DNA from: an uncultured Prevotellaceae bacterium
Lineage (GTDB): Bacteria > Bacteroidota > Bacteroidia > Bacteroidales > UBA932
Direction of reading: 5' to 3'
Length of the DNA stretch: 64,000 bases
NCBI GenBank assembly: GCA_947166905.1
Contig: CAMVFZ010000003.1
Span: 1-64,000, forward strand
Below are positions 14,655-22,560 of this stretch, piece after piece. How positions within the stretch are numbered: the stretch's first letter is position 1; each line of letters starts with the position of its first letter. The notes under the pieces were generated by a model. It was not told where the DNA came from. It saw only the letters and a list, made by a program, of their open reading frames with translations, and ran no database searches. The translations under genes and the position numbers were made by a program.

Positions 14655-16034
14655 ATGTCAAGAAGAACATTTTCAATGGGTGGAGTTCACCCCGCAGACA
14701 ATAAAATCTCCCGTGACTGCAAAATAGAGGTTCTCCCTATTCCGGATACCGTATACATCCACCTGGGTCAGCACATCGGCGCTCCCGCCAAGCCCATCGT
14801 CGCCGTAGGTGACAAGGTCAAGGTTGGCCAGCCCATCGCAGAACCCGGCGGCTTCGTATCCGCATACATCCATTCTTCCGTTTCAGGTACCGTAAAGAGC
14901 ATCGCTCCCCGCAAGGACCTGGCCGGCAACCCCCAGATGTGCATAGAGATTGCCGTTGAGGGCGACGAGTGGATGGAGGGTATCGACACCTCCGACACTA
15001 TTGTAACCGACTTTCCCGATGATGCCAAGACCAGCCTTGAAAAGATCAAGGCAGCAGGTATCGTAGGTCTTGGCGGTGCAACCTTCCCCACACATGTGAA
15101 GCTTATGCCGCCGCCCGGAAAGAAGTGCGATATGCTTATCATCAACGGTTGCGAGTGCGAGCCTTACCTTACTTCAGACTTCCGTACCCTTCTTGAGAAG
15201 GGAGAGCAGGTAGCCATCGGCGCAGCCATCATCAAGAATGTGCTTGGCGTAGACAAGGCCACCATCGCCATAGAGGACAACAAGCCGGAGGCTATCAAGC
15301 ATATGAACGAGGTTCTTACAAACCTTCGCAAGCTTTCTTCCAAGTATGCAGGCATCTCCGTAATGAGCCTTATGAAGAAGTATCCAGAGGGTGGTGAGAA
15401 GCAGCTCATTGACGCCGTAATGCACCGTCAGGTTAAGTCCGGCGGCCTGCCTATCGATGTTGGCGCCGTTGTTCAGAACGTTGCCACCGCACTGGCAGTT
15501 TACGATGCAGTTCAGAAGAACAAACCTATCGTCGACAACTCCGTAACAGTAACAGGTGAGTGCTTCCCCAAGCAGGCCAACCTTCTGGTCCGCGTGGGTA
15601 CACCCCTTAAATATATTATAGACTATCTGGGTGGTATGCCCGCCGATGCCGTCAAGGTTATCAGCGGCGGTCCTATGATGGGTAAGGCTATCGCCAACCT
15701 GGATGCTGCTACGCTCAAGGGAACATCGGCCCTGCTGTTCCTTACCGCAAAACAGACCGCCCGCGGCAAAGAGGGCAACTGTATCCGTTGCGGCAAGTGC
15801 GCCGAGGCCTGTCCTATGGGCCTGGAACCTTTCCTCCTGAACCGTCTGAGCCGCGCCGGCGGAATGCTTGACGAGCTTGAGAAGAACGCAGTTCAGGATT
15901 GTATCGAGTGTGGATGCTGTCTGTACAGCTGCCCTGCCAATATTCCTCTGCTTGACGTTATCCGTCAGTCCAAGGCTCAGGTTATGGGCGTTATCAAGGC
16001 ACGCGCTGCCGCAGCAGCTGCCGCAAAGAAGTAA
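14655..16034 (+). CDS. rnfC: Rnf complex subunit RnfC (459 aa)
   Basis: Peripheral flavin- and NADH-binding subunit, related to NuoF. It contains an N-terminal barrel-sandwich segment, the Gly-rich GLGGATFPTHVK region and two 4Fe-4S motifs (CIRCGKCAEACP and CIECGCCLYSCP). The start at 14655 is one base after the rnfB stop and opens with SRRTFSMGGVHP, a typical RnfC beginning. A longer reading from 14541 is out of frame with rnfB and translates as low-complexity Arg/Pro, so I rejected it. The C-terminal Ala-rich tail is short. Confidence 0.95.
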   Translation: MSRRTFSMGGVHPADNKISRDCKIEVLPIPDTVYIHLGQHIGAPAKPIVAVGDKVKVGQPIAEPGGFVSAYIHSSVSGTVKSIAPRKDLAGNPQMCIEIAVEGDEWMEGIDTSDTIVTDFPDDAKTSLEKIKAAGIVGLGGATFPTHVKLMPPPGKKCDMLIINGCECEPYLTSDFRTLLEKGEQVAIGAAIIKNVLGVDKATIAIEDNKPEAIKHMNEVLTNLRKLSSKYAGISVMSLMKKYPEGGEKQLIDAVMHRQVKSGGLPIDVGAVVQNVATALAVYDAVQKNKPIVDNSVTVTGECFPKQANLLVRVGTPLKYIIDYLGGMPADAVKVISGGPMMGKAIANLDAATLKGTSALLFLTAKQTARGKEGNCIRCGKCAEACPMGLEPFLLNRLSRAGGMLDELEKNAVQDCIECGCCLYSCPANIPLLDVIRQSKAQVMGVIKARAAAAAAAKK

Positions 16035-16055
16035 ATTTTTTAAAGAGACAATAAG

Positions 16056-17057
16056 ATGAGTAAATTATTGGTATCACCTTCTCCGCACATCCACGCTTCG
16101 GTAAGCACAAAAAGCCTGATGCGTGACGTAGTGCTGGCTCTGGTGCCTGCAGCCATTGTTTCCGTACTTTTCTACGGTCTTGGTGAGCTTGTGGTTCTTG
16201 GTACCAGCATTGCTTCCTGCCTTGTGCTGGAGTATCTTATCACCAGATATCTGCTTAAGAAAGACAATTCAGTAGGCGACTGGTCGGCAGTCGTTACCGG
16301 CTTGCTGCTGGCTCTCAACCTTCCCGCTTCCACCCCCTGGTGGGTAGTGTTCATCGGTGCTGTAGTAGCCATCGGCGTTGCCAAGATGACCTTCGGCGGT
16401 CTTGGACAGAATGTGTTCAACCCCGCTCTCGTAGGCCGTGTGTTCCTGCTGGTATCTTTCCCTACCTATATGACAAACTGGGAGAGCAACGGCGGCCTCT
16501 TCGGCATTGCCGATGCCTTCTCCGGTGCAACCCCGCTGGGTGCAATCAAGGAAGGCCTTATTGCCCTGAATGCCGGGACTCCGGGTGCTTCAACCCTTTC
16601 GGAGCTTACTTCCCAGTACGGCGTATCCGATTTGATTTTTGCCCACCTGGGCGGCTCTGCAGGCGAAATTTCCGCCATTGCACTGCTGCTGGGCTTCGGT
16701 TACCTGCTGCTCCGCAAGGTTGTTCGTCCTTACATCACCCTCAGTATCTGGGGAACCGTTGCACTTGTATCCCTGGCCTTCTCACTTGCAGCACCTGAGC
16801 AGTTCACCGGCCCTGCATTCAACCTCCTTACCGGTGGTATGATCCTTGGCTCCTGCTTCATGGCTACTGACTATGTGACCTCGCCTATGAGCATCAAGGG
16901 TGGAATTATCTTCGGCGTAGGCATCGGTTTCATTACCATGATGATCCGTTACTTCGGTTCCTATCCGGAGGGTATGTCATTCGCTATCCTTATCATGAAT
17001 GCTACGGTACCTCTTCTTAACAACTGGTGCCATCAGAGAAAATACGGGAGGGCATAA
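16056..17057 (+). CDS. rnfD: Rnf complex subunit RnfD (333 aa)
   Basis: Integral membrane subunit with about nine to ten helices, homologous to NqrB. The site of covalent FMN attachment, SGATP, is present with Thr159 (DAFSGATPLG). The signature GGLGQNVFNPALVGRVF is also seen. It belongs to the ion-translocating core. Confidence 0.95.
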   Translation: MSKLLVSPSPHIHASVSTKSLMRDVVLALVPAAIVSVLFYGLGELVVLGTSIASCLVLEYLITRYLLKKDNSVGDWSAVVTGLLLALNLPASTPWWVVFIGAVVAIGVAKMTFGGLGQNVFNPALVGRVFLLVSFPTYMTNWESNGGLFGIADAFSGATPLGAIKEGLIALNAGTPGASTLSELTSQYGVSDLIFAHLGGSAGEISAIALLLGFGYLLLRKVVRPYITLSIWGTVALVSLAFSLAAPEQFTGPAFNLLTGGMILGSCFMATDYVTSPMSIKGGIIFGVGIGFITMMIRYFGSYPEGMSFAILIMNATVPLLNNWCHQRKYGRA

Positions 17058-17059
17058 TC

Positions 17060-17734
17060 ATGGCAGCAAAATCTAATCTTAAAAATATGGTATTGTGCCT
17101 CTTCGGCACCTGCCTCTTCTGCTCTGCAGTCCTCGGCGGCGTTTACGCCCTCACCAAGGAGCCTATCGAGCAGACCAATGCCAAGATTCTCCAGACCGCA
17201 GTCGGCCAGGTTCTCCTGCGCAATGCCGATGGTACCGATATCAAGGAAGGCACAGCCATCCTTGAGGCTCCGGACGTATTGGAGATGGACGGCAAGTCTT
17301 ATGAGTACTACACTCAGGTAGAGAACGACAAGCCCGTAGCTTATGCAATCAAGTCTACCGTAGTAGGCTTCGGTGGCCCCCTCACCCTTATGGTAGGTAT
17401 TTCCGCCGACAGGAAGCTGGTTCTCAACACTTCTGTCCTTGCCCACTCAGAGACCCCTGGTCTTGGTGCAAAATGTACTTCTGACGAGAAGTTCATGTCC
17501 CAGTGGAAAGGCCTGCAGCTTGAGTCAACCAAGCTGGAGGTTCAGAAGCCTGTTAAGGACGGTATCGACGCCATAACGGCATCTACCATCACCTCCAAGG
17601 CATATACCAGCGCAGTTGCCAATGCTCTTGCTGCATTTGACAAGATTGTCGCCGGCCAGACTGTTTCAGAGAATGCAGAGGAAGCCGTCCTTGAGGAAAC
17701 TAACAATGTAGAACAGGAGGTAGAAAATGAGTAA
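17060..17734 (+). CDS. rnfG: Rnf complex subunit RnfG, FMN-binding (224 aa)
   Basis: Membrane-anchored periplasmic subunit homologous to NqrC. One helix lies near residues 8-28. The FMN-binding domain contains ETPGLGAK and the flavin attachment region DAITASTITS with the acceptor Thr at about 176. The usual SGAT reads TAST here, a minor departure from the consensus. The start at 17060, 2 nt after rnfD, is preferred over an in-frame ATG at 17027 inside rnfD. The tail is acidic (Glu/Asn/Val). Confidence 0.93.
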   Translation: MAAKSNLKNMVLCLFGTCLFCSAVLGGVYALTKEPIEQTNAKILQTAVGQVLLRNADGTDIKEGTAILEAPDVLEMDGKSYEYYTQVENDKPVAYAIKSTVVGFGGPLTLMVGISADRKLVLNTSVLAHSETPGLGAKCTSDEKFMSQWKGLQLESTKLEVQKPVKDGIDAITASTITSKAYTSAVANALAAFDKIVAGQTVSENAEEAVLEETNNVEQEVENE

Positions 17735-18314
17735 GTTTGGACTTATTACCAAAGGTCTGGTTAAGGATAATCCGACCTTCGTGTTGCTGCTGGGTATGTG
17801 CCCTACGCTTGCAACTACAACTTCTGCAATGAACGGACTCAGCATGGGTCTTGCAACCCTGTTCGTGCTGGTGCTCTCCAACATGGCCATATCGGCTCTT
17901 GCACCCGCTGTTCCGGACAAGGTTCACATCCCTGTATACATTGTGGTGATTGCTACCTTTGTGACTGTGCTTCAGTTCCTTATGCAGGCATTCGTTCCGG
18001 ATATCTATGCCACCCTGGGCCTCTTTATCCCGCTCATCGTGGTTAACTGTATAGTGCTTGGCCGTGCAGAGGCCTTTGCCAACAAGAACAGTGTCGTTGA
18101 TTCTGCTCTGGATGGCATCGGCGTGGGTCTTGGCTTCACCTGCTCTCTTACCGTACTTGGTGCGGTTCGTGAGATCCTGGGTAGCCTTTCCGTCTTCGGA
18201 TGGAAGATTCCTGGCACCGGTGACGGTATGCTGGCTTTCGTGATGGCTCCTGGCGCATTCATCGCCCTGGGTTATCTGATGGTTCTTTTCAATAAATTCT
18301 TGGCCAAGAAATAG
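17727..18314 (+). CDS. rnfE: Rnf complex subunit RnfE (195 aa)
   Basis: Hydrophobic integral membrane subunit with six helices, homologous to NqrD and paralogous to RnfA. Typical features are KDNPTFVLLLGMCPTLA at the start and the VNCIVLGRAEAFA segment. Its start overlaps the rnfG stop by 8 nt, implying coupled translation. RnfA and RnfE insert in opposite orientation and bind an intramembrane 2Fe-2S cluster in related complexes. Confidence 0.95.
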   Translation: MSKFGLITKGLVKDNPTFVLLLGMCPTLATTTSAMNGLSMGLATLFVLVLSNMAISALAPAVPDKVHIPVYIVVIATFVTVLQFLMQAFVPDIYATLGLFIPLIVVNCIVLGRAEAFANKNSVVDSALDGIGVGLGFTCSLTVLGAVREILGSLSVFGWKIPGTGDGMLAFVMAPGAFIALGYLMVLFNKFLAKK

Positions 18315-18323
18315 GAGGGTATT

Positions 18324-18923
18324 ATGGAAATTCTGATAATTATTGTTTCGGCGATTTTCGTCAATAACATCGTTCTGGCGCAGTTCCTTGGAATTTGCCC
18401 TTACCTTGGTGTTTCCAACAAGCTTTCAACGGCTACGGGTATGTCTGCCGCAGTTGCCTTCGTTATCACCCTGGCAACTCTGGTTACTTACCTGCTCAAC
18501 CAGTATTTGCTTGTGCCCAACCAGTTGGAATTCCTGCAGACCATCGCTTTCATCCTTGTGATTGCTGCGTTGGTGCAGATGGTAGAGATTGTGCTCAAGA
18601 AGATTAGCCCCGCCCTGTATCAGGCTCTGGGTATCTTCCTGCCCCTTATTACCACCAACTGTGCTGTTCTTGGTGTAGCTATTACCGTGGTTACCAAGGA
18701 GTTTACCTTTGGCGACGCTTCCAAGATGCTTAATCTTGGCGAGGCTCTTATTTACGCCTTCGCAACGGCTTTGGGTTATGGTCTTGCAATGATTCTGTTC
18801 GCAGGTCTTCGTGAGCACCTTGCTTTGAACGACGTTCCCAAGTCTTTCAAGGGTATTCCTATCGCCCTTATTACCGTAGGTATCCTTGCACTGGCCTTCA
18901 TGGGCTTCGCAGGAATAGCATAG
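18324..18923 (+). CDS. rnfA: Rnf complex subunit RnfA (199 aa)
   Basis: Integral membrane subunit homologous to NqrE. It begins with NNIVLAQFLGICPYLGVS and contains TTNCAVLGVAI, both with the conserved Cys of the shared iron-sulfur site. It is the last gene of the rnfBCDGEA set, in the canonical Bacteroidetes order, and is followed by a strong terminator. Confidence 0.95.
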   Translation: MEILIIIVSAIFVNNIVLAQFLGICPYLGVSNKLSTATGMSAAVAFVITLATLVTYLLNQYLLVPNQLEFLQTIAFILVIAALVQMVEIVLKKISPALYQALGIFLPLITTNCAVLGVAITVVTKEFTFGDASKMLNLGEALIYAFATALGYGLAMILFAGLREHLALNDVPKSFKGIPIALITVGILALAFMGFAGIA

Positions 18924-18940
18924 CCAAAAGAAATATTTTT

Positions 18941-18968
18941 AAAAACCGCCCGACCGGGCGGTTTTTTT
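18941..18968 (+). terminator. terminator after rnfA
   Basis: CCGCCC and GGGCGG pair around GACC, flanked by an A-run before and a T7 run after, so it may act in both directions. It closes the long dnaB-rnf unit. Confidence 0.9.
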
Positions 18969-18970
18969 GT

Positions 18971-18978
18971 TATATTTG
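18971..18978 (+). promoter_or_regulatory. -7 box for xseA, abutting the rnf terminator
   Basis: TATATTTG lies directly after the T-run. The upstream element would have to fall within the terminator hairpin. The predicted start is only a few nt before the ATG at 18987, so the leader would be almost absent. Confidence 0.45.
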
Positions 18979-18986
18979 TGAAGGTT

Positions 18987-20174
18987 ATGGAGATGATGCC
19001 TCATATAGATTTGGTGACGCTGCAGGCTGCGGTTGCAGATGCCATTGCCGATGCTTTCCCGGAGAAGGTATGGGTCAAGGCAGAGATTGCCAGTATCTCT
19101 GTAAAGAGCAACGGCCATTGCTACCTGGAACTTGCGCAAAGCGACGCCTTTGGCGCCGTAATAGCCAAGGCCAGGGCGGTAATCTGGCGCTCAAAATACG
19201 CCTCCCTTTCCAAGTCTTTTTACGAGTCCGCAGGCTCGCTGCCAATCGCCGGAATGGAGATTTTGGCTCAGGTAAAAGTGTCTTACAGCGAGGTCTGGGG
19301 CTTTCTTCTCACAATTGAAGATCTGGATGCTTCGTTCACCTTGGGACAGGCAGAAAAGCAGCGCCGCGAAACCATCGCACGCCTTGAAAAAGAGGGCCTG
19401 ATGGACCTTCAGAAAGAGCTGTGCCTGCCGCTTTTGCCTTATAGGCTGGCCATAATTTCTGCTGCAACGGCCGCCGGCCTGGGAGACTTCATGAAGCACC
19501 TCACAGAGAACGAATACGGCTTCCGTTTTGACGTTCAGCTATTTGAAGCGGCGATGCAGGGCGATGGCGCCCCGCCGTCCATAATAGAAAACTTGAATCT
19601 GATAGAAACTGCCGCCGTGCCGTTTGATGCAGTGCTGATTCTGCGCGGCGGAGGCTCGGATCTGGATCTGGCCTGCTTTGACGACTACGACCTTGCCGCC
19701 GCCATAGCCCGCTGCAGCATCCCGGTATTTACAGCAATTGGACATCAGAGAGACTATCACGTGGCAGATATGGTGGCCAATACCAACGTAAAAACGCCCA
19801 CTGCCTTGGCAGATTTGTTCCTGGACTGCTATATCTCTGAAGACCAGCGAATCAGCGCCCTGGAATCTGCACTTAAAACAGCCTTTACCGCGCGCGTTTC
19901 CGCCATGGAAATGCGCATGCAGGCGGCCTTCACGGCCGTAAAGACGGCTGCCCTCGGCCGCCTGGCCAACGAAGAAGCCCGCATCGGAGTGCTGGAGGTA
20001 AAGATAGCCTCATCGGACCCTAAAGAGGTCCTGAAAAGGGGATACAGCATAATTACGGACGCAGAAGGAGTTAAAAAAGTCAAGGCTCAAGGCACCAAAC
20101 CGGGAGATGCCGTATCAGTAATGTTCCCCGACGGAACCCTTGACTGTAAAGTGGAAAAAGTCATTATTTTGTAA
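18987..20174 (+). CDS. xseA: exodeoxyribonuclease VII large subunit (395 aa)
   Basis: Catalytic subunit of ExoVII, which degrades single-stranded DNA from both ends. The N-terminal OB-fold (about 20-105) contains VWVKAEIASISVKSNGHCYLEL. The central catalytic region has RGGGSDLDLACFDD and FTAIGHQRDYHVADMVA. A long coiled region follows. I chose the ATG at 18987; a GTG at 18978 would lie in the promoter, and ATGs at 18993 and 18996 are also possible. Its partner xseB follows at 20261. Confidence 0.93.
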   Translation: MEMMPHIDLVTLQAAVADAIADAFPEKVWVKAEIASISVKSNGHCYLELAQSDAFGAVIAKARAVIWRSKYASLSKSFYESAGSLPIAGMEILAQVKVSYSEVWGFLLTIEDLDASFTLGQAEKQRRETIARLEKEGLMDLQKELCLPLLPYRLAIISAATAAGLGDFMKHLTENEYGFRFDVQLFEAAMQGDGAPPSIIENLNLIETAAVPFDAVLILRGGGSDLDLACFDDYDLAAAIARCSIPVFTAIGHQRDYHVADMVANTNVKTPTALADLFLDCYISEDQRISALESALKTAFTARVSAMEMRMQAAFTAVKTAALGRLANEEARIGVLEVKIASSDPKEVLKRGYSIITDAEGVKKVKAQGTKPGDAVSVMFPDGTLDCKVEKVIIL

Positions 20175-20210
20175 TTCAAATCCTGCACTTTTGCATAAAT
20201 TTTCAGCCTT

Positions 20211-20236
20211 CCCGTTCTATTTGTACGGGATTTTTT
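20211..20236 (+). terminator. terminator between xseA and xseB
   Basis: CCCGT and ACGGG pair over 5 bp around a 9-nt loop and are followed by T6. The stem is short. It lies directly before the xseB promoter box. Confidence 0.55.
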
Positions 20237-20237
20237 G

Positions 20238-20245
20238 TATATTTG
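20238..20245 (+). promoter_or_regulatory. -7 box for xseB-glgB
   Basis: TATATTTG at the end of the terminator T-run, 15 nt before the xseB ATG. The upstream element is unclear. Confidence 0.45.
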
Positions 20246-20260
20246 GGAAATTCTGTACCT

Positions 20261-20443
20261 ATGGAAGCGAAATTTGACTACACGAAAGCTATGGCCAAAC
20301 TGGAAAAAATGGCCGCGGATGCCCAGAATCCGGCAACTCCGCTGGAAGACGTGGGCGCTATGGTAAAGGAGTCAAAAGCTCTTGTAAAAGACTGCCGGGA
20401 GTACCTTCGTACCCTCCGGGAGACTATGGAAAAAGAAGATTAA
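20261..20443 (+). CDS. xseB: exodeoxyribonuclease VII small subunit (60 aa)
   Basis: Small helical subunit that binds the XseA coiled coil. Family features are the FDYTKAMAKLEKMAADAQN opening and the helix VKESKALVKDCREYLRTL. The start is placed at 20261; an in-frame upstream ATG at 20243 lies inside the -7 box. Separation from xseA by a terminator and a promoter suggests it can be made independently. Confidence 0.88.
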   Translation: MEAKFDYTKAMAKLEKMAADAQNPATPLEDVGAMVKESKALVKDCREYLRTLRETMEKED

Positions 20444-20466
20444 TAACCAATGAAACCACTATTGAA

Positions 20467-22491
20467 ATGTTATACGATAAAGATCAATGGCTTAAGCCTT
20501 TCAAGGCCGCCATCGACACCAGGAAGAAACAGATACTGACAACCTTCGAGGCCTATACCGGAAACACCTTGGAGGAATCCGCCAAAGCCCGTGGCAGAAG
20601 GCTGACGGATGTGATGAACAACCACCTTTTCTACGGTCTTCACAAGACCGCCGATGGTTCCTGGGTATTCAGGGAGTGGGCTTCCAACGCCAACCGCATC
20701 TATCTGATATGCGAGGGCAACAACTGGAAGAGAACATCGGCATACGAACTAAAACCCATCGGTGGGGGAACATGGGAGCTTAAGCTGCCCGCAATGTTCC
20801 TTAGCCACGGAGAGCTGTACAAGCTATTTATAGAGTGGCCAGGAGGCGGTGGGGAAAGGTTGCCGGCATACTGCACAAGGGCTGTGCAGGACCCGGAGAC
20901 CAAGATGTTCTGCGCGCAGGTCTGGGACCCTCAGCCGTATCAGTGGCGCAACAGCCGTCCGGCAAAATCCGCCAATCCGCTCATCTACGAATGCCACATA
21001 GGCATGAGCTCAGAAGAAGAAAAGGTCGCATCCTTTGAAGACTTCCGCCGCGATGTGCTGCCGCATATCGCCGCTCTTGGTTATAATACCATACAAATCA
21101 TGGCCCTCCAGGAGCATCCGTACTATGGCTCCTTTGGCTATCAGGTATCCAACTTCTACGCGCTTAGCAGCCGCTTTGGCACTCCGGAAGAGTTCAAGGC
21201 CCTGGTAGATGACGCCCACGGCAGGGGCATCGCCGTAATCATGGATATCGTTCATTCCCACAGCGTAGACAACGAGGCCGAAGGCCTTAGCATGTTCGAC
21301 GGCCGGGAGGATATCTACTTCTATAAAGGCCCCCAGGGCAGGCATCCCGCATGGGGTTCCCGCTGTTTTGACTACGGCAAGGACGAGACCAAGTACTTCC
21401 TGCTAAGCAACTGCAAGTTCTGGATGGAAGAGTACAACCTTGACGGCTTCCGCTTTGACGGCGTAACCAGTATGCTCTACTGGGACCACGGTCTGGGCAA
21501 GGACTTCAACGGCTACGCATCCTACTTTGACAAGGGCGTGGACGACAATGCCGTAACCTATCTGGCCATGGCCAATATCCTTATCCACGAAATAGATCCA
21601 GGCGCCATCTCCATTGCAGAGGACGTCAGCGGAATGGCCGGTCTGGCTGCGCCCATTAAGGATGGCGGCGTAGGCTTCGACTACCGCATGGCCATGGGTA
21701 TCGCAGACCATTGGATCAAGTGGATCAAAGAGAAGTCGGACGAGCAGTGGAGCCCCGGAGAAATGTGGTACGAGCTTACCAACAAGCGTGCGGACGAAAA
21801 GACAATCAGCTATGCCGAGTGCCACGACCAGGCGCTGGTGGGCGATAAAACCATAATCTTCCGTCTCATCGACAAGGAAATGTACTTCTCCATGAACAAG
21901 GGTTCCCAGTCGCTGATTGTAGATCGCGGCGTAGCCCTTCACAAGATGATACGCCTTGTCACCCTTGCAACCTGCGGCGGCGGATACCTTACCTTCATGG
22001 GCAACGAGTTTGGCCATCCGGAATGGATAGACTTCCCCCGCGAGGGCAACAACTGGTCCTACAAGCACGCCCGCAGACTATGGTCGCTTAGCCGCCCGGA
22101 CTACCTCAGATACAAGTATTTACAGGATTTTGACGGGGCTATGATATCCCTTATCAAGGCCGATGGGATCCTGGGACAGGCCCCGGAGCTGCTTCGCGCC
22201 GATGAGCAGAAGAACGTGCTCATCTTCCGCCGCGGCGACTATATCTTCGCCTTTAACTTCAACCCCTCCGGTTCATGGACGGACTATGGCTTCCCGGCCC
22301 CTCGCGGCACCTGGGAGGTAGTCCTTTCATCGGACGACGTATCCTTCGATGGCTTCGGCCGCATCAAGCCGGGAGAAAAACATACCAGTGTAAAGGGAGC
22401 CCAGCCGGATGCCCACAAAGGCGCCGAATACACCCTTAAACTCTACCTTCCCAGCCGGTGCTGCTTTGTTTTGAAGGAGGTTAATCGTTAA
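20467..22491 (+). CDS. glgB: 1,4-alpha-glucan branching enzyme, eukaryote-type GH13 (674 aa)
   Basis: Introduces alpha-1,6 branches into glycogen. A CBM48-type N-terminal domain (about 50-160) precedes a GH13 barrel. The nucleophile is Asp331 in DGFRFDGVTSMLY, the acid/base is Glu385 in IAEDVSG, and Asp454 lies in ECHDQALVGDKT. The wording of these motifs matches the eukaryotic/GH13_8 enzymes rather than E. coli GlgB. A C-terminal all-beta domain ends at 674. It lies 23 nt after xseB and just upstream of the rest of the glycogen genes. Confidence 0.93.
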   Translation: MLYDKDQWLKPFKAAIDTRKKQILTTFEAYTGNTLEESAKARGRRLTDVMNNHLFYGLHKTADGSWVFREWASNANRIYLICEGNNWKRTSAYELKPIGGGTWELKLPAMFLSHGELYKLFIEWPGGGGERLPAYCTRAVQDPETKMFCAQVWDPQPYQWRNSRPAKSANPLIYECHIGMSSEEEKVASFEDFRRDVLPHIAALGYNTIQIMALQEHPYYGSFGYQVSNFYALSSRFGTPEEFKALVDDAHGRGIAVIMDIVHSHSVDNEAEGLSMFDGREDIYFYKGPQGRHPAWGSRCFDYGKDETKYFLLSNCKFWMEEYNLDGFRFDGVTSMLYWDHGLGKDFNGYASYFDKGVDDNAVTYLAMANILIHEIDPGAISIAEDVSGMAGLAAPIKDGGVGFDYRMAMGIADHWIKWIKEKSDEQWSPGEMWYELTNKRADEKTISYAECHDQALVGDKTIIFRLIDKEMYFSMNKGSQSLIVDRGVALHKMIRLVTLATCGGGYLTFMGNEFGHPEWIDFPREGNNWSYKHARRLWSLSRPDYLRYKYLQDFDGAMISLIKADGILGQAPELLRADEQKNVLIFRRGDYIFAFNFNPSGSWTDYGFPAPRGTWEVVLSSDDVSFDGFGRIKPGEKHTSVKGAQPDAHKGAEYTLKLYLPSRCCFVLKEVNR

Positions 22492-22504
22492 AGGTAAGAT
22501 ATTG

Positions 22505-22536
22505 TTTGACACAAGGTTAATAATTTAGTAACTTTG
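22505..22536 (+). promoter_or_regulatory. promoter of the glycogen operon
   Basis: TTTG (22505-22508), 20 nt, TAACTTTG (22529-22536): a full match to the Bacteroidetes consensus, 24 nt before the debranching-enzyme ATG. Confidence 0.7.
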
Positions 22537-22560
22537 CAAAATCAGATATAGAGTACAGAT

